From Akkermansiaceae bacterium (GTDB lineage: Bacteria; Verrucomicrobiota; Verrucomicrobiia; Verrucomicrobiales; Akkermansiaceae): a stretch of 11,907 nucleotides of DNA. The first letter of the stretch is position 1, and every line of letters starts with the position of its first letter. Positions 1 through 6,996 of this stretch are shown here, in pieces. The notes under the pieces are model-generated. The model searched no databases. It was not told the DNA's origin and saw only the letters and a list, made by a program, of their open reading frames with translations. The stretch is taken from NCBI GenBank assembly GCA_011524615.1, contig WTJZ01000049.1:1-11907 (forward strand), given 5' to 3'. The translations under genes and the position numbers were made by a program.

Positions 1-156
1 GCAACCTAAGGGAGGCGCGCCCACAGGCGATCCTGATCCCGCTCCGCCTCTATCAACGTGAGGAAAAGGCGGGGCGTTACGTTCGGCGGGATATTGGCTC
101 CGCCTAAGCATAGGCCCGCCCTTATCTGGGCTGGGTTGATGAAATTTGAGAGTTAA
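1..156. other. GC-rich block, possible end of an upstream gene
   Basis: Bases 1-140 are about 62% G+C, clearly richer than the DNA that follows. Two plus-strand frames are open from near the left edge. One (3-107, stop TAA) reads as 34 residues rich in Arg and Leu, ending RRDIGSA. The other (37-156, stop TAA) contains RKRRGVTFGGILAPP. A minus-strand frame is also open from an ATG at 111 to the edge but is Pro/Gly-rich. The 9-mer GCTCCGCCT occurs twice (41 and 98). I do not recognise any of these peptides. The block could be the C-terminal end of a gene, a degraded mobile-element fragment or a non-coding repeat, and the window gives too little to decide. Confidence 0.35.
115..135. other. GC-rich hairpin without T tract
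   Basis: CCCGCCC (115-121) can pair with GGGCTGGG (128-135) across a 6-base loop, leaving one bulged T. It lies 7 bases after the TAA at 105-107 and downstream of the minus-strand DUF1552 gene. Neither strand has a T run after it, so it may be a transcript-stabilising stem or a weak terminator rather than a classical intrinsic terminator. Confidence 0.3.
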
Positions 157-186
157 ATGGAGACTTGGCGAGTCCGACTTTTCACA

Positions 187-215
187 AAATTTGATGCGCG
201 TCAGTATATCATCAA
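187..215 (-). terminator. Weak terminator candidate after the DUF1552 gene
   Basis: On the minus strand TTGATG (215-210) and CATCAA (196-191) form a 6-bp stem with a 13-base loop, followed by ATTTTG. It starts 12 bases after the DUF1552 stop codon, in the right place for the end of the operon. The stem is short and AT-rich and the T tract has only four bases, so this is a weak call. Confidence 0.25.
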
Positions 216-227
216 GCAACAACGTCC

Positions 228-1538
228 TTACCCCATTAAGGGCTCAATAACCCCAGTAGAGTCCCCGAACTGTTCGTCATGAATGCCCATCCCATTTAAG
301 AGACTTAGCCACAGGTTACAGAGGGGCGTATCTTCTTCTTTCATCACGATGTTTTGCCCCTGAGCAAAGTTCGCGCCACCGCCTGCGACGAGTGAAGGAC
401 AGTTGTAGAGGTTATGGTTGCTACTGAGATTACTGCCAAACGTGATCACTGAGCTATCAAAGAGAGATTTGCCATTCGCCTCCTTCGTATTCTTAAGCTT
501 ATCAAAGAACTCGGCGAGCAACTCTGAGTGCGCCTTATCCTTCACTTCAGATGAGATCTTTCGCTCATCATTATGCTCAGAATAATGGCTCACCGCATGA
601 GATGTATGACTGATCTTGAGACTCCTGAGGAAGGCATCCGCGGGTAATCGATAACTCATCACTCGAGTCGCATCGACCTGCATCGCCGCTACCATCAAGT
701 CATACATAATCCTAATCTCATCCTTCCCTTGGAGAGAGGCTGACGGCTCTTCTATCTCTTCAGAAGGAAACTTCTTCGGTACGCCGATCCAGCTATCCTC
801 CTTAGCGATCTGCACCTCTATATCACGGATAGACTGTACATACTCCATTAACTTCTCCTTATCGGAGTGATTAATCTTCGTCGCCATGGACTTAGCGTCT
901 GCATAAACGGTATCGAGTATACTACGTCTCTCGATCAAGAGCTGCTGCTGCTCCTGTACCGATATCTTTGGGTTAGAAAAGAGTTTGTGAAACACCGTGT
1001 TCGGCGAATTCAATGATGAAAGGGGTTTCCCCTGCTCATCCCATGCCAGAGAGAGGCCTGGTCCATGCCCCGCCCCAGGATGATTCGAATCTCGTGACGA
1101 GAACTCTAGTGACGTAAACCGCGTATGCTTACCAAAATGCCTTGCCGCTACCTGGTCAACTGAGATCGTATTATGAAAGCTCTTGCCTGCTACTGCATAT
1201 TGATTCGCTCCCGTCAGCCAAAAGGTACTCCCCGCGTGTCCATTCCTAGAATACTGATGGGTTAAGTTCTGAATAATTGAGAACCCCTCCTTATGTCGTT
1301 CTAGCGGAGCAAGCCCAGCCGGTAGCGCATACCCGCGACCGACATCGTCCATGTCCGGAAACCAAGAACTCTTAGTCATCCCGAAGCCCGTCCCTAGGAA
1401 GACCATCCGCTTCGCCTCGCTCGTCGCCTTGAGAGATTTAGCCGCTGGACCTGCCATCAGGGACTCCAAGAACGGTAAAGGGATCATTGCTAAGCTACTA
1501 CCGAGAAAGCGTCGTCTGCCAATGTTAGGTAAATTCAT
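228..1538 (-). CDS. DUF1552 family secreted protein
   Basis: This 436-residue protein has the hallmarks of the DUF1552 family, abundant in Planctomycetota and Verrucomicrobiota and of unknown biochemical function. The N-terminus is a Tat-type signal: the twin-arginine stretch GRRRFLGSS (residues 7-15) is followed by a short hydrophobic run, so folded export to the periplasm is expected. Family-like segments are HAGSTFWLTG at 101-110, the GSNLSSNHNLYNCPSL stretch near 367-384 and a C-terminal LCNLWLSLLNGMG followed by FGDSTG. The length is normal. The ATG at 1538 is chosen because the Tat signal starts there. It lies 19 bp after the stop of the DUF1592 gene and has no Shine-Dalgarno sequence, so it is probably cotranscribed with that gene. 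The two families are regularly adjacent, suggesting a common complex or pathway at the cell envelope. Confidence 0.9.
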   Translation of the reverse strand: MNLPNIGRRRFLGSSLAMIPLPFLESLMAGPAAKSLKATSEAKRMVFLGTGFGMTKSSWFPDMDDVGRGYALPAGLAPLERHKEGFSIIQNLTHQYSRNGHAGSTFWLTGANQYAVAGKSFHNTISVDQVAARHFGKHTRFTSLEFSSRDSNHPGAGHGPGLSLAWDEQGKPLSSLNSPNTVFHKLFSNPKISVQEQQQLLIERRSILDTVYADAKSMATKINHSDKEKLMEYVQSIRDIEVQIAKEDSWIGVPKKFPSEEIEEPSASLQGKDEIRIMYDLMVAAMQVDATRVMSYRLPADAFLRSLKISHTSHAVSHYSEHNDERKISSEVKDKAHSELLAEFFDKLKNTKEANGKSLFDSSVITFGSNLSSNHNLYNCPSLVAGGGANFAQGQNIVMKEEDTPLCNLWLSLLNGMGIHDEQFGDSTGVIEPLMG

Positions 1539-1557
1539 AAGTCTGTAGGGTCGTGGG

Positions 1558-4092
1558 TTATTTGGCTTGGAATTGAGGAGAGAGAACGACCCGTTGGATA
1601 ATCTCCTTCAGGATATAGCCTCGTTGAGATGAGGCTTTAACAATTTCATCCGCTAGCTCCTCGTCAACAAATTGGAATTTACGCCCCAAGCTGTAGGCAA
1701 TAAGTTCCTCCGTCAAAACTCTCGCAAATTTATCCTCCTTCTGTGCCACTCTCTGGCGCAATCCATAGAAGTCCTGGAAGGGAACATCAAAGGGTAACGC
1801 CCCTGACGAATCGATAGGAATTCTATTCTGACTCTCTCCCACGACTTGCTCCTCTCTCCAGAGTCCTACTGCATTGAACTGCTCTAGCCCCATCCCTACA
1901 GGGTCGATGTATTTATGACATTGATGACACTGCGGGGCCTTTTGGTGGATCTCGATTAATTCCTTAGGAGTGAGGTTTGCCTCCTTGATCTCATCTAGTT
2001 GAGGGACATTCGGGGGAGGTGGAGGCGGTGACATATTGATCAGGTGTCGCAGCACCCATGCTCCTCTCATAATCGGTGACGAGTGAGTACCGTCAGACCC
2101 CAATCCTAGGATAGCCGCCGTTCCGAGTAGTCCTCCGCGGGGCTCCTTATTGGACACATTCACACGTTGAAAGCGCCCTCCTGGCTTGATCCCATCTAAT
2201 CCATAATAATCAGCCAACACATCATTAATGATCACATAGTCTGCATCCAATAATGCCTTAGCTGGCTGATCTCTCAAGATAGTATAGAGGAAGGTCTGCA
2301 ACACCTCTTCCCTCGCAGACTCCATCACTGCACGGTCCAGCGTAGGATACTTCTCCTTGTCAAAGGTGAAGATTCCGTAGCGTCCTAATTCTAACCATTG
2401 GTGACAGAACCCCTCTACAAAGTTCATCGCTCGTGGATCTGCCAACATTCTCTCCACCTGTTTAAAGAGTACCATCTTATTGGTCAGCTTACGCTGGTCA
2501 GCCACCTTCAGGAGTTCCTCATCAGGAGGACTACTCCACAGAAAGTAGGCGAGACGAACTGCCAGCTCACGAGGGTGTGTCTGCTTCCCTCCAGACGTCT
2601 CTCTCATGTAGAGAAAGCTAGGGGATGAGAGCAGCACCGCCATTGGCTTAATCAGCGCGTCTTCCACACTCATCCCTTTGGCTCGGTATGTCTCAAAGAG
2701 CTCCACTAGCTTCTTATGCTGAACCGGATCGATCCGATTCACCCGATAAGCTCGATCTGCCAACTTGCTAATCACATCCTTCGCATAGGCAGATTCACTC
2801 ATGTTAGCAGGCTTCTCATAGACGATCTCTGCTAGCTGGGGCGTGAACCCAGTCTCTACCTCCGAGACCTCGACCTCGACCCAATCAAGCCACACCCCCA
2901 CCGGAGTGTAGGGCTTATCCTTAGTCCCACTCCATTTAGTCGCCCCACGCTGATAACAGCGGAGAGTCGCCCTGAACTCTAGTCGTTCATAATCAATATC
3001 ATCGACTTCTATCTCGATGATCTCTGGATTTACCGCATCAGCAGTGAACTTATATACCCCTGCAGATTTGGAGACATGATTGATAGGGTCTCTTGCTGTC
3101 AGTTGCACATAATTGAAATCAGGGTGCACATCCTTAAAGGCGCCCCCCCGCATCCGTACTGTAACCTTCTGACTAGGGTGGAGGTCTACAGATTGGAAGA
3201 CGACCTGCATCGGCCCCTGAATCTCCATGATCCGTGCCAAAATCGAACCGTCATGCAACTCAGGAGTATCGATGATACGACCAAATAATTTACTCAGATT
3301 TTTGTACCCGTCCTTCTGGTAATGAGGGAGGGCCACCCTCTGCAGACCATACTCGGCCTTCTTTGAATTCGGCGCCTTATCCTTCAGGAACTTTTCGCAC
3401 CCCTCGTAGAGTTTTGCGTAATGTTCATGGTATTCTTTCACCTTCTCATAAGAGTGCTGACGCTCAGCCTCCTCTCTCCTCACTACCTTAGGTAGTGGAC
3501 CTCGCGCCTTCATCCCTCTCTTGAGCGCATCTTCTGCGGCTTTCAAATAGTTCTCAAACTGCCCACTCGACATGAATAAGGACGCTCCCTGTGTATCAAA
3601 ACTCCCTTCCACTTCATCACTTGGCAGAGCTGAGACATCGGGTCTCACACCGATGACATACTCCATCGTATTGCGATACTCCCTTCTGTTCAGACGGCGC
3701 ATGGTGATCTTACCACCGTCCTCAGCATGAACCTTACGAGCCCTCACCATCTTATAAGATAGCTCTTGTAAGAAGTCAGCCTTCTCCTGGTCTGATGGCT
3801 GGAGCTCATCTTCTGGTGGCATTTCGCCAGAATTCACGACATCGAGCACCTCTTGCCATACCTCAGCAGTCGTCAGGTCAGCACCCATGTTAAAGTCTAG
3901 GTTCTCTAAATCTACGCGCCCCTTCTTAAGGGTCTCATCATGACAGTCGTAGCAGTACTTATCAAAGAATCGATCCGCCCTCTTTGACATAATGACTTCT
4001 TGCACCTCTGCCGCGTGCGCTAATCTCATGCTGCCACAAGCAAGAAGTAACGCCATCACCTGTATCGTCTGAGTTCTTATGCGATCCATCAT
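1558..4092 (-). CDS. DUF1592-type secreted protein with two CxxCH motifs
   Basis: This 844-residue protein shows the standard domain series of the planctomycete-type DUF1592 proteins. Residues 1-28 look like a Sec signal peptide (hydrophobic MALLLACG, then AHAA). A cytochrome-c-like segment carries CYDCH at 47-51. DUF1587 follows at about 127-190, then a mostly beta-rich middle region (200-430), DUF1595 at about 436-497, DUF1592 at about 505-632 and DUF1588 at about 650-745, with GSDGTHSSPIMRG and a run of six prolines at 689-694. A second CHQCH sits at 722-726, and DUF1585 ends the protein. The CxxCH motifs suggest covalent haem and an envelope redox role, but the family's reaction is not established. 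It is the first gene of the operon with the DUF1552 gene. Two adjacent ATGs (4092 and 4089) could serve as start; 4092 is chosen from promoter spacing. Confidence 0.9.
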   Translation of the reverse strand: MMDRIRTQTIQVMALLLACGSMRLAHAAEVQEVIMSKRADRFFDKYCYDCHDETLKKGRVDLENLDFNMGADLTTAEVWQEVLDVVNSGEMPPEDELQPSDQEKADFLQELSYKMVRARKVHAEDGGKITMRRLNRREYRNTMEYVIGVRPDVSALPSDEVEGSFDTQGASLFMSSGQFENYLKAAEDALKRGMKARGPLPKVVRREEAERQHSYEKVKEYHEHYAKLYEGCEKFLKDKAPNSKKAEYGLQRVALPHYQKDGYKNLSKLFGRIIDTPELHDGSILARIMEIQGPMQVVFQSVDLHPSQKVTVRMRGGAFKDVHPDFNYVQLTARDPINHVSKSAGVYKFTADAVNPEIIEIEVDDIDYERLEFRATLRCYQRGATKWSGTKDKPYTPVGVWLDWVEVEVSEVETGFTPQLAEIVYEKPANMSESAYAKDVISKLADRAYRVNRIDPVQHKKLVELFETYRAKGMSVEDALIKPMAVLLSSPSFLYMRETSGGKQTHPRELAVRLAYFLWSSPPDEELLKVADQRKLTNKMVLFKQVERMLADPRAMNFVEGFCHQWLELGRYGIFTFDKEKYPTLDRAVMESAREEVLQTFLYTILRDQPAKALLDADYVIINDVLADYYGLDGIKPGGRFQRVNVSNKEPRGGLLGTAAILGLGSDGTHSSPIMRGAWVLRHLINMSPPPPPPNVPQLDEIKEANLTPKELIEIHQKAPQCHQCHKYIDPVGMGLEQFNAVGLWREEQVVGESQNRIPIDSSGALPFDVPFQDFYGLRQRVAQKEDKFARVLTEELIAYSLGRKFQFVDEELADEIVKASSQRGYILKEIIQRVVLSPQFQAK

Positions 4093-4098
4093 TCTATC

Positions 4099-4106
4099 AT
4101 TATGCT
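4099..4106 (-). promoter_or_regulatory. -10 box of the DUF1592 operon
   Basis: The minus strand reads AGCATAAT, giving a CATAAT hexamer (4104-4099) with five of six matches to TATAAT. Six bases separate it from the ATG at 4092, so the standard start point would fall on the A of the ATG, giving a leaderless mRNA. No convincing -35 hexamer is seen (TTACCC at 18 bp is the best). A GGAG at about 20 bases upstream of the start is too far away to act as a Shine-Dalgarno sequence. Confidence 0.45.
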
Positions 4107-4222
4107 GCCTTTCTCCATTCTTGGGTAAAATTAATCATTTTTCATCTTATTCTATTTCCAAACGCTTAAACACATAAAAGTGAGAAAGAATTTTCAAAAA
4201 GCATCAAATTAAAATAAAAGGT

Positions 4223-4258
4223 AGCATAGTCGCGCCTTAACAGCATATAATTTCTGCT
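4223..4258 (+). promoter_or_regulatory. Promoter of the sigma factor-kinase operon
   Basis: A perfect TATAAT lies at 4246-4251, preceded by AGCA, with transcription expected at about 4258-4259. This leaves a leader of only 4-5 bases before the ATG at 4263. No good -35 hexamer is present. A related AGCATAGT lies at 4223-4230, and AGCA (4242-4245) and TGCT (4255-4258) flank the -10 box as a small inverted repeat. The DNA upstream (4130-4220) is very A+T-rich and could act as an UP element for both divergent promoters. Confidence 0.5.
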
Positions 4259-4262
4259 AACT

Positions 4263-4853
4263 ATGAGTAACGATACGAGCTACAGCTTATTAGAAAAAGC
4301 AATCCATACCGACAATGATGGAGCCTGGACCGAATTAGACTCCCGTTACCGTGCGTTCATCTGCCATATTATCAGAAGCTTCCAAATCTCTGATAACGAC
4401 TTTGATGACCTCGTACAGCAGGTCATGATCAAGTTGATGAATAGCCTCAAGTCGTACGACCGTGAGAAGGGGCAGTTCCGTAACTGGCTCGCAGCTCTCG
4501 TCAGAAGTAAGTGCCTCATGTACTTCAGAACCCAAAAGAAAGAACTCAAGCATAAGGATGCTCTCGAGAAACAGGCAAACCTCGCTACGGAAGATGAACC
4601 CTCAAAAATTGATTCTTGGATCGCGAGTGAATGGGAGGACTATGTCAGTACGATCGCTCTTGATCGAGTCCGTGAGAGCTACCGAGGCAAATCGGTAGAA
4701 GTCTTTGAAATGCTCCTCGAGGGCATGACTATCGAGGAAGTCATGGAGAAGACAGGCCTCACCCTCCAAACTGTCTACACGATGAAGGCGCGAGTCAAAA
4801 AGAGCGTCATGTTCGAGATCAGATCCGTTGTAAGAGATTTAGAAGGACGCTAG
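4263..4853 (+). CDS. ECF-type RNA polymerase sigma factor
   Basis: This 196-residue protein has the two-domain layout of ECF sigma-70 factors. Region 2 spans about 8-90, with the core-binding motif DFDDLVQQVMIKL (46-58) and FRNWLAALVRSKCL (72-85). A charged linker follows (90-140). Region 4 spans about 145-192, with a helix-turn-helix around MTIEEVMEKTGLTLQTVYTM. The start LLEKA...DGAWTELDSRYR resembles the group of planctomycete ECF factors encoded beside Ser/Thr kinases. No anti-sigma factor is seen nearby; instead a kinase gene begins 26 bp downstream and is probably cotranscribed. The acidic residues of region 2.2 (D46, D48, D49) are kept, unlike what is described for the ECF43/EcfP type, which needs phosphorylation to supply that charge. 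The start is nearly leaderless and has no Shine-Dalgarno sequence. Confidence 0.93.
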   Translation: MSNDTSYSLLEKAIHTDNDGAWTELDSRYRAFICHIIRSFQISDNDFDDLVQQVMIKLMNSLKSYDREKGQFRNWLAALVRSKCLMYFRTQKKELKHKDALEKQANLATEDEPSKIDSWIASEWEDYVSTIALDRVRESYRGKSVEVFEMLLEGMTIEEVMEKTGLTLQTVYTMKARVKKSVMFEIRSVVRDLEGR

Positions 4854-4879
4854 GCCACCTCTACACTGCCGCTGACAGT

Positions 4880-6850
4880 ATGAAAAAGTTACGGGGACTC
4901 TATCAGGAAGCTCTGAATGAAGATGACAACTATGATCTCATTCCTCTCTTCCACGAGTTAAAGGATACTCATGAACCGTATCTAGAAGCGGATCTAATCG
5001 GAGAGGGCGCGCTCAAGCAGGTACTCAAAACATACGATACCAGAGCCGCCCGCTACATCGCACTAGCCAAGCCCAGGACAGGCCTAGACATTAAGTTCTA
5101 CGACATCTTCATCCATGAGGCTCGGATCACTTCTGCCCTCCAGCACCCCAACATTATCAAGGTCCATGATGTAGGTATCACAGAGGACAATCTGCCCTAC
5201 TTCACGATGGATCTCAAGGCGAATAAGACCCTAGAGTCTCTGAGTTCCCACTCAATCCATATTAACGAAAGGCTCAATGCCCTACTCAAAGTCTGTGATG
5301 CCCTCAGCCATGCACACTCGCGACATATCATCCACCTCGACCTCAAGCCAGAGAACATCCAGTGTGATCGATTTGGGGAAGTACTCGTCTGTGACTGGGG
5401 CTTAGCCAAGTACATCGACGATCCTAAACGGAATCTCCCAGAGGGACTCAACGATGACGTACAGGGGCATAAAACCCTCATCGGCGACATCAAAGGCAGC
5501 CTCGGGTACATGTCTCCGGAACATGTCGATAACACGCACCCAAAAGATGAACGCTCTGATATCTACTCCCTCGGCTGTCTCCTCTATTACCTCCTCACAG
5601 ATCAAGCGCCCTATCAAGGATCTAAGAGTGAAGTTCTAGAGCAAACCCTAGCTAGTAGTACTCCACAACTCGCCAAAAAGCTCGCAGAAGCCAAGGCACC
5701 CAAGAGTCTCTCTCTCATCGTACAAAAGGCTATGCAGAAGGAGCCGTCTAATCGATATCAATCGGTAGTGGACTTTAGAGCAGATCTCCAATCCTTTCTT
5801 TCCTTCATCCCTACTTCGCTGGAGCGCAGCAATTCGCTCAACCAGCTGTTCCTCTTCATTAAGAGAAACCAGAAATCCACCACCCTCTCAATCTTAGCAC
5901 TCACCACGATCACCTTCCTATCAGTCCTTGGGAGGTCGTTAATCAAGGAGCAAGAAGAACAAGTCACCCTACAAGCAGACCAGATTGAATCTCTCAATAC
6001 CAGTATCGACACCATTACTCTGCAAAAAGGAAGCCTCCAGCACTTCATCAACACCATTGGTATTAAGGACCAATTCCTCCGCAAGGTAACTGATAAGAGC
6101 ATCTACAATCTCGACGAAACGCACTCTCATAAGGATGCTGTACGGTTGACCAAAGCGCTCCTAGACGGCCGCGGGTTTAATGAATCTGATAATCTAGTGT
6201 ACTGTCGCGACTTAGTACACCTCGTCACACTAAACCTAAAAGCCCTCTCCTACCGTCCCCAATTCCTGAACACTGGGGCATACCGTTTATTCCGAGAGAA
6301 GCAACCTTGGTTCGATCAATATGACTTCACCGAAGATCATCGACCGAGCGTAGAGGAACTGACTTATTTCATCCAAGAGTGCCAAAAGTCAGAGCTCATT
6401 AACTTTAGATGCATGGAGGCCATCATCCGATACGACATGGATACGCGTGAGGACTTCTCGAACTATAACCAAGTCATCATCGCTCTGATCAAGTACATGA
6501 ACCAAAAACATGAGTTGCAGCTAACAGAAAACAGCGCAGAGAACTCCATCACCCTCTCAGCACCAAGCCAACTCCATCTCACCTCGACTCTGGGTAAGAG
6601 ATCTGTGGTTACCTACCTGAATGTAGACAATCTGATTCTGGAGCAACCGGTCTTTGATATTGCGCGATTAGATCACTTTTCCGCGACTAAGATCGACCTC
6701 AGCAACTGCGAGAAAATCATGTGCTCATCTGACGTGGTCCTCCCTCACCTAGAGGTCGTCTCCCTCCCGCAAGAACTACCATACAAGCAGTTCATTGAGA
6801 AAAAAATCACAGGATCAAAAGACTCTCCACTAACATTCCTCTACCGATAG
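4880..6850 (+). CDS. Transmembrane Ser/Thr protein kinase
   Basis: This 656-residue protein begins with a Hanks-type kinase domain (about 35-310). Visible elements are the glycine loop GEGALKQV (41-48), ATP lysine K64 in ALAK, helix-C glutamate E80, catalytic loop HLDLKPEN (152-159), Mg motif DWG (172-174), SPE (212-214) and D227 in SDIYSLG. The arginine of HRD is leucine, so this is a non-RD kinase, but the catalytic Asp, Lys and Asn are all present and activity is likely. A basic stretch then one membrane helix (about 333-351) is followed by a coiled coil (352-392) and a C-terminal region of about 260 residues that I do not recognise, with weak leucine-rich character near 575-630. By the positive-inside rule the kinase is cytoplasmic and the C-terminal part outside. 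The gene follows the sigma factor by 26 bp, suggesting that the sigma factor or its partners are the substrate. Confidence 0.92.
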   Translation: MKKLRGLYQEALNEDDNYDLIPLFHELKDTHEPYLEADLIGEGALKQVLKTYDTRAARYIALAKPRTGLDIKFYDIFIHEARITSALQHPNIIKVHDVGITEDNLPYFTMDLKANKTLESLSSHSIHINERLNALLKVCDALSHAHSRHIIHLDLKPENIQCDRFGEVLVCDWGLAKYIDDPKRNLPEGLNDDVQGHKTLIGDIKGSLGYMSPEHVDNTHPKDERSDIYSLGCLLYYLLTDQAPYQGSKSEVLEQTLASSTPQLAKKLAEAKAPKSLSLIVQKAMQKEPSNRYQSVVDFRADLQSFLSFIPTSLERSNSLNQLFLFIKRNQKSTTLSILALTTITFLSVLGRSLIKEQEEQVTLQADQIESLNTSIDTITLQKGSLQHFINTIGIKDQFLRKVTDKSIYNLDETHSHKDAVRLTKALLDGRGFNESDNLVYCRDLVHLVTLNLKALSYRPQFLNTGAYRLFREKQPWFDQYDFTEDHRPSVEELTYFIQECQKSELINFRCMEAIIRYDMDTREDFSNYNQVIIALIKYMNQKHELQLTENSAENSITLSAPSQLHLTSTLGKRSVVTYLNVDNLILEQPVFDIARLDHFSATKIDLSNCEKIMCSSDVVLPHLEVVSLPQELPYKQFIEKKITGSKDSPLTFLYR

Positions 6851-6903
6851 GGAATTTGTTCGTTGAGCTCATGGCTCTGCCAACAGTGTGGTCCCGAGTA
6901 TGT

Positions 6904-6938
6904 AAAAAAGAACGAGGCCCCACTAAGAAAGGCCTCGT
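6904..6938 (-). terminator. Rho-independent terminator of the LamG protein gene
   Basis: An 8-bp perfect stem, ACGAGGCC (6912-6919) with GGCCTCGT (6931-6938), encloses an 11-base loop. On the minus strand it is followed by TC and then six Ts (6909-6904), the form of an intrinsic terminator. It lies 58 bases beyond the stop of the minus-strand gene at 6997. On the plus strand no T run follows, so the stem is at most a partial terminator for the kinase gene ending at 6850. Confidence 0.85.
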
Positions 6939-6996
6939 CATCATATGAATACCTGAAGGCCCTCGTAAGTGACCTCAGATAAAACATTAGAGAATA

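Noticed and set aside
1..111. Minus-strand open frame from ATG 111 to the left edge
   Set aside because: It translates to a Pro/Gly-rich low-complexity peptide with no promoter or ribosome site and lies opposite more protein-like plus-strand frames.
3952..3966. Possibility that the DUF1592-type protein is an ordinary c-type cytochrome
   Set aside because: CxxCH is present twice, but it sits within the DUF1587-1585 domain series, and no typical axial methionine region of a cytochrome c fold is evident, so only haem binding is suggested.
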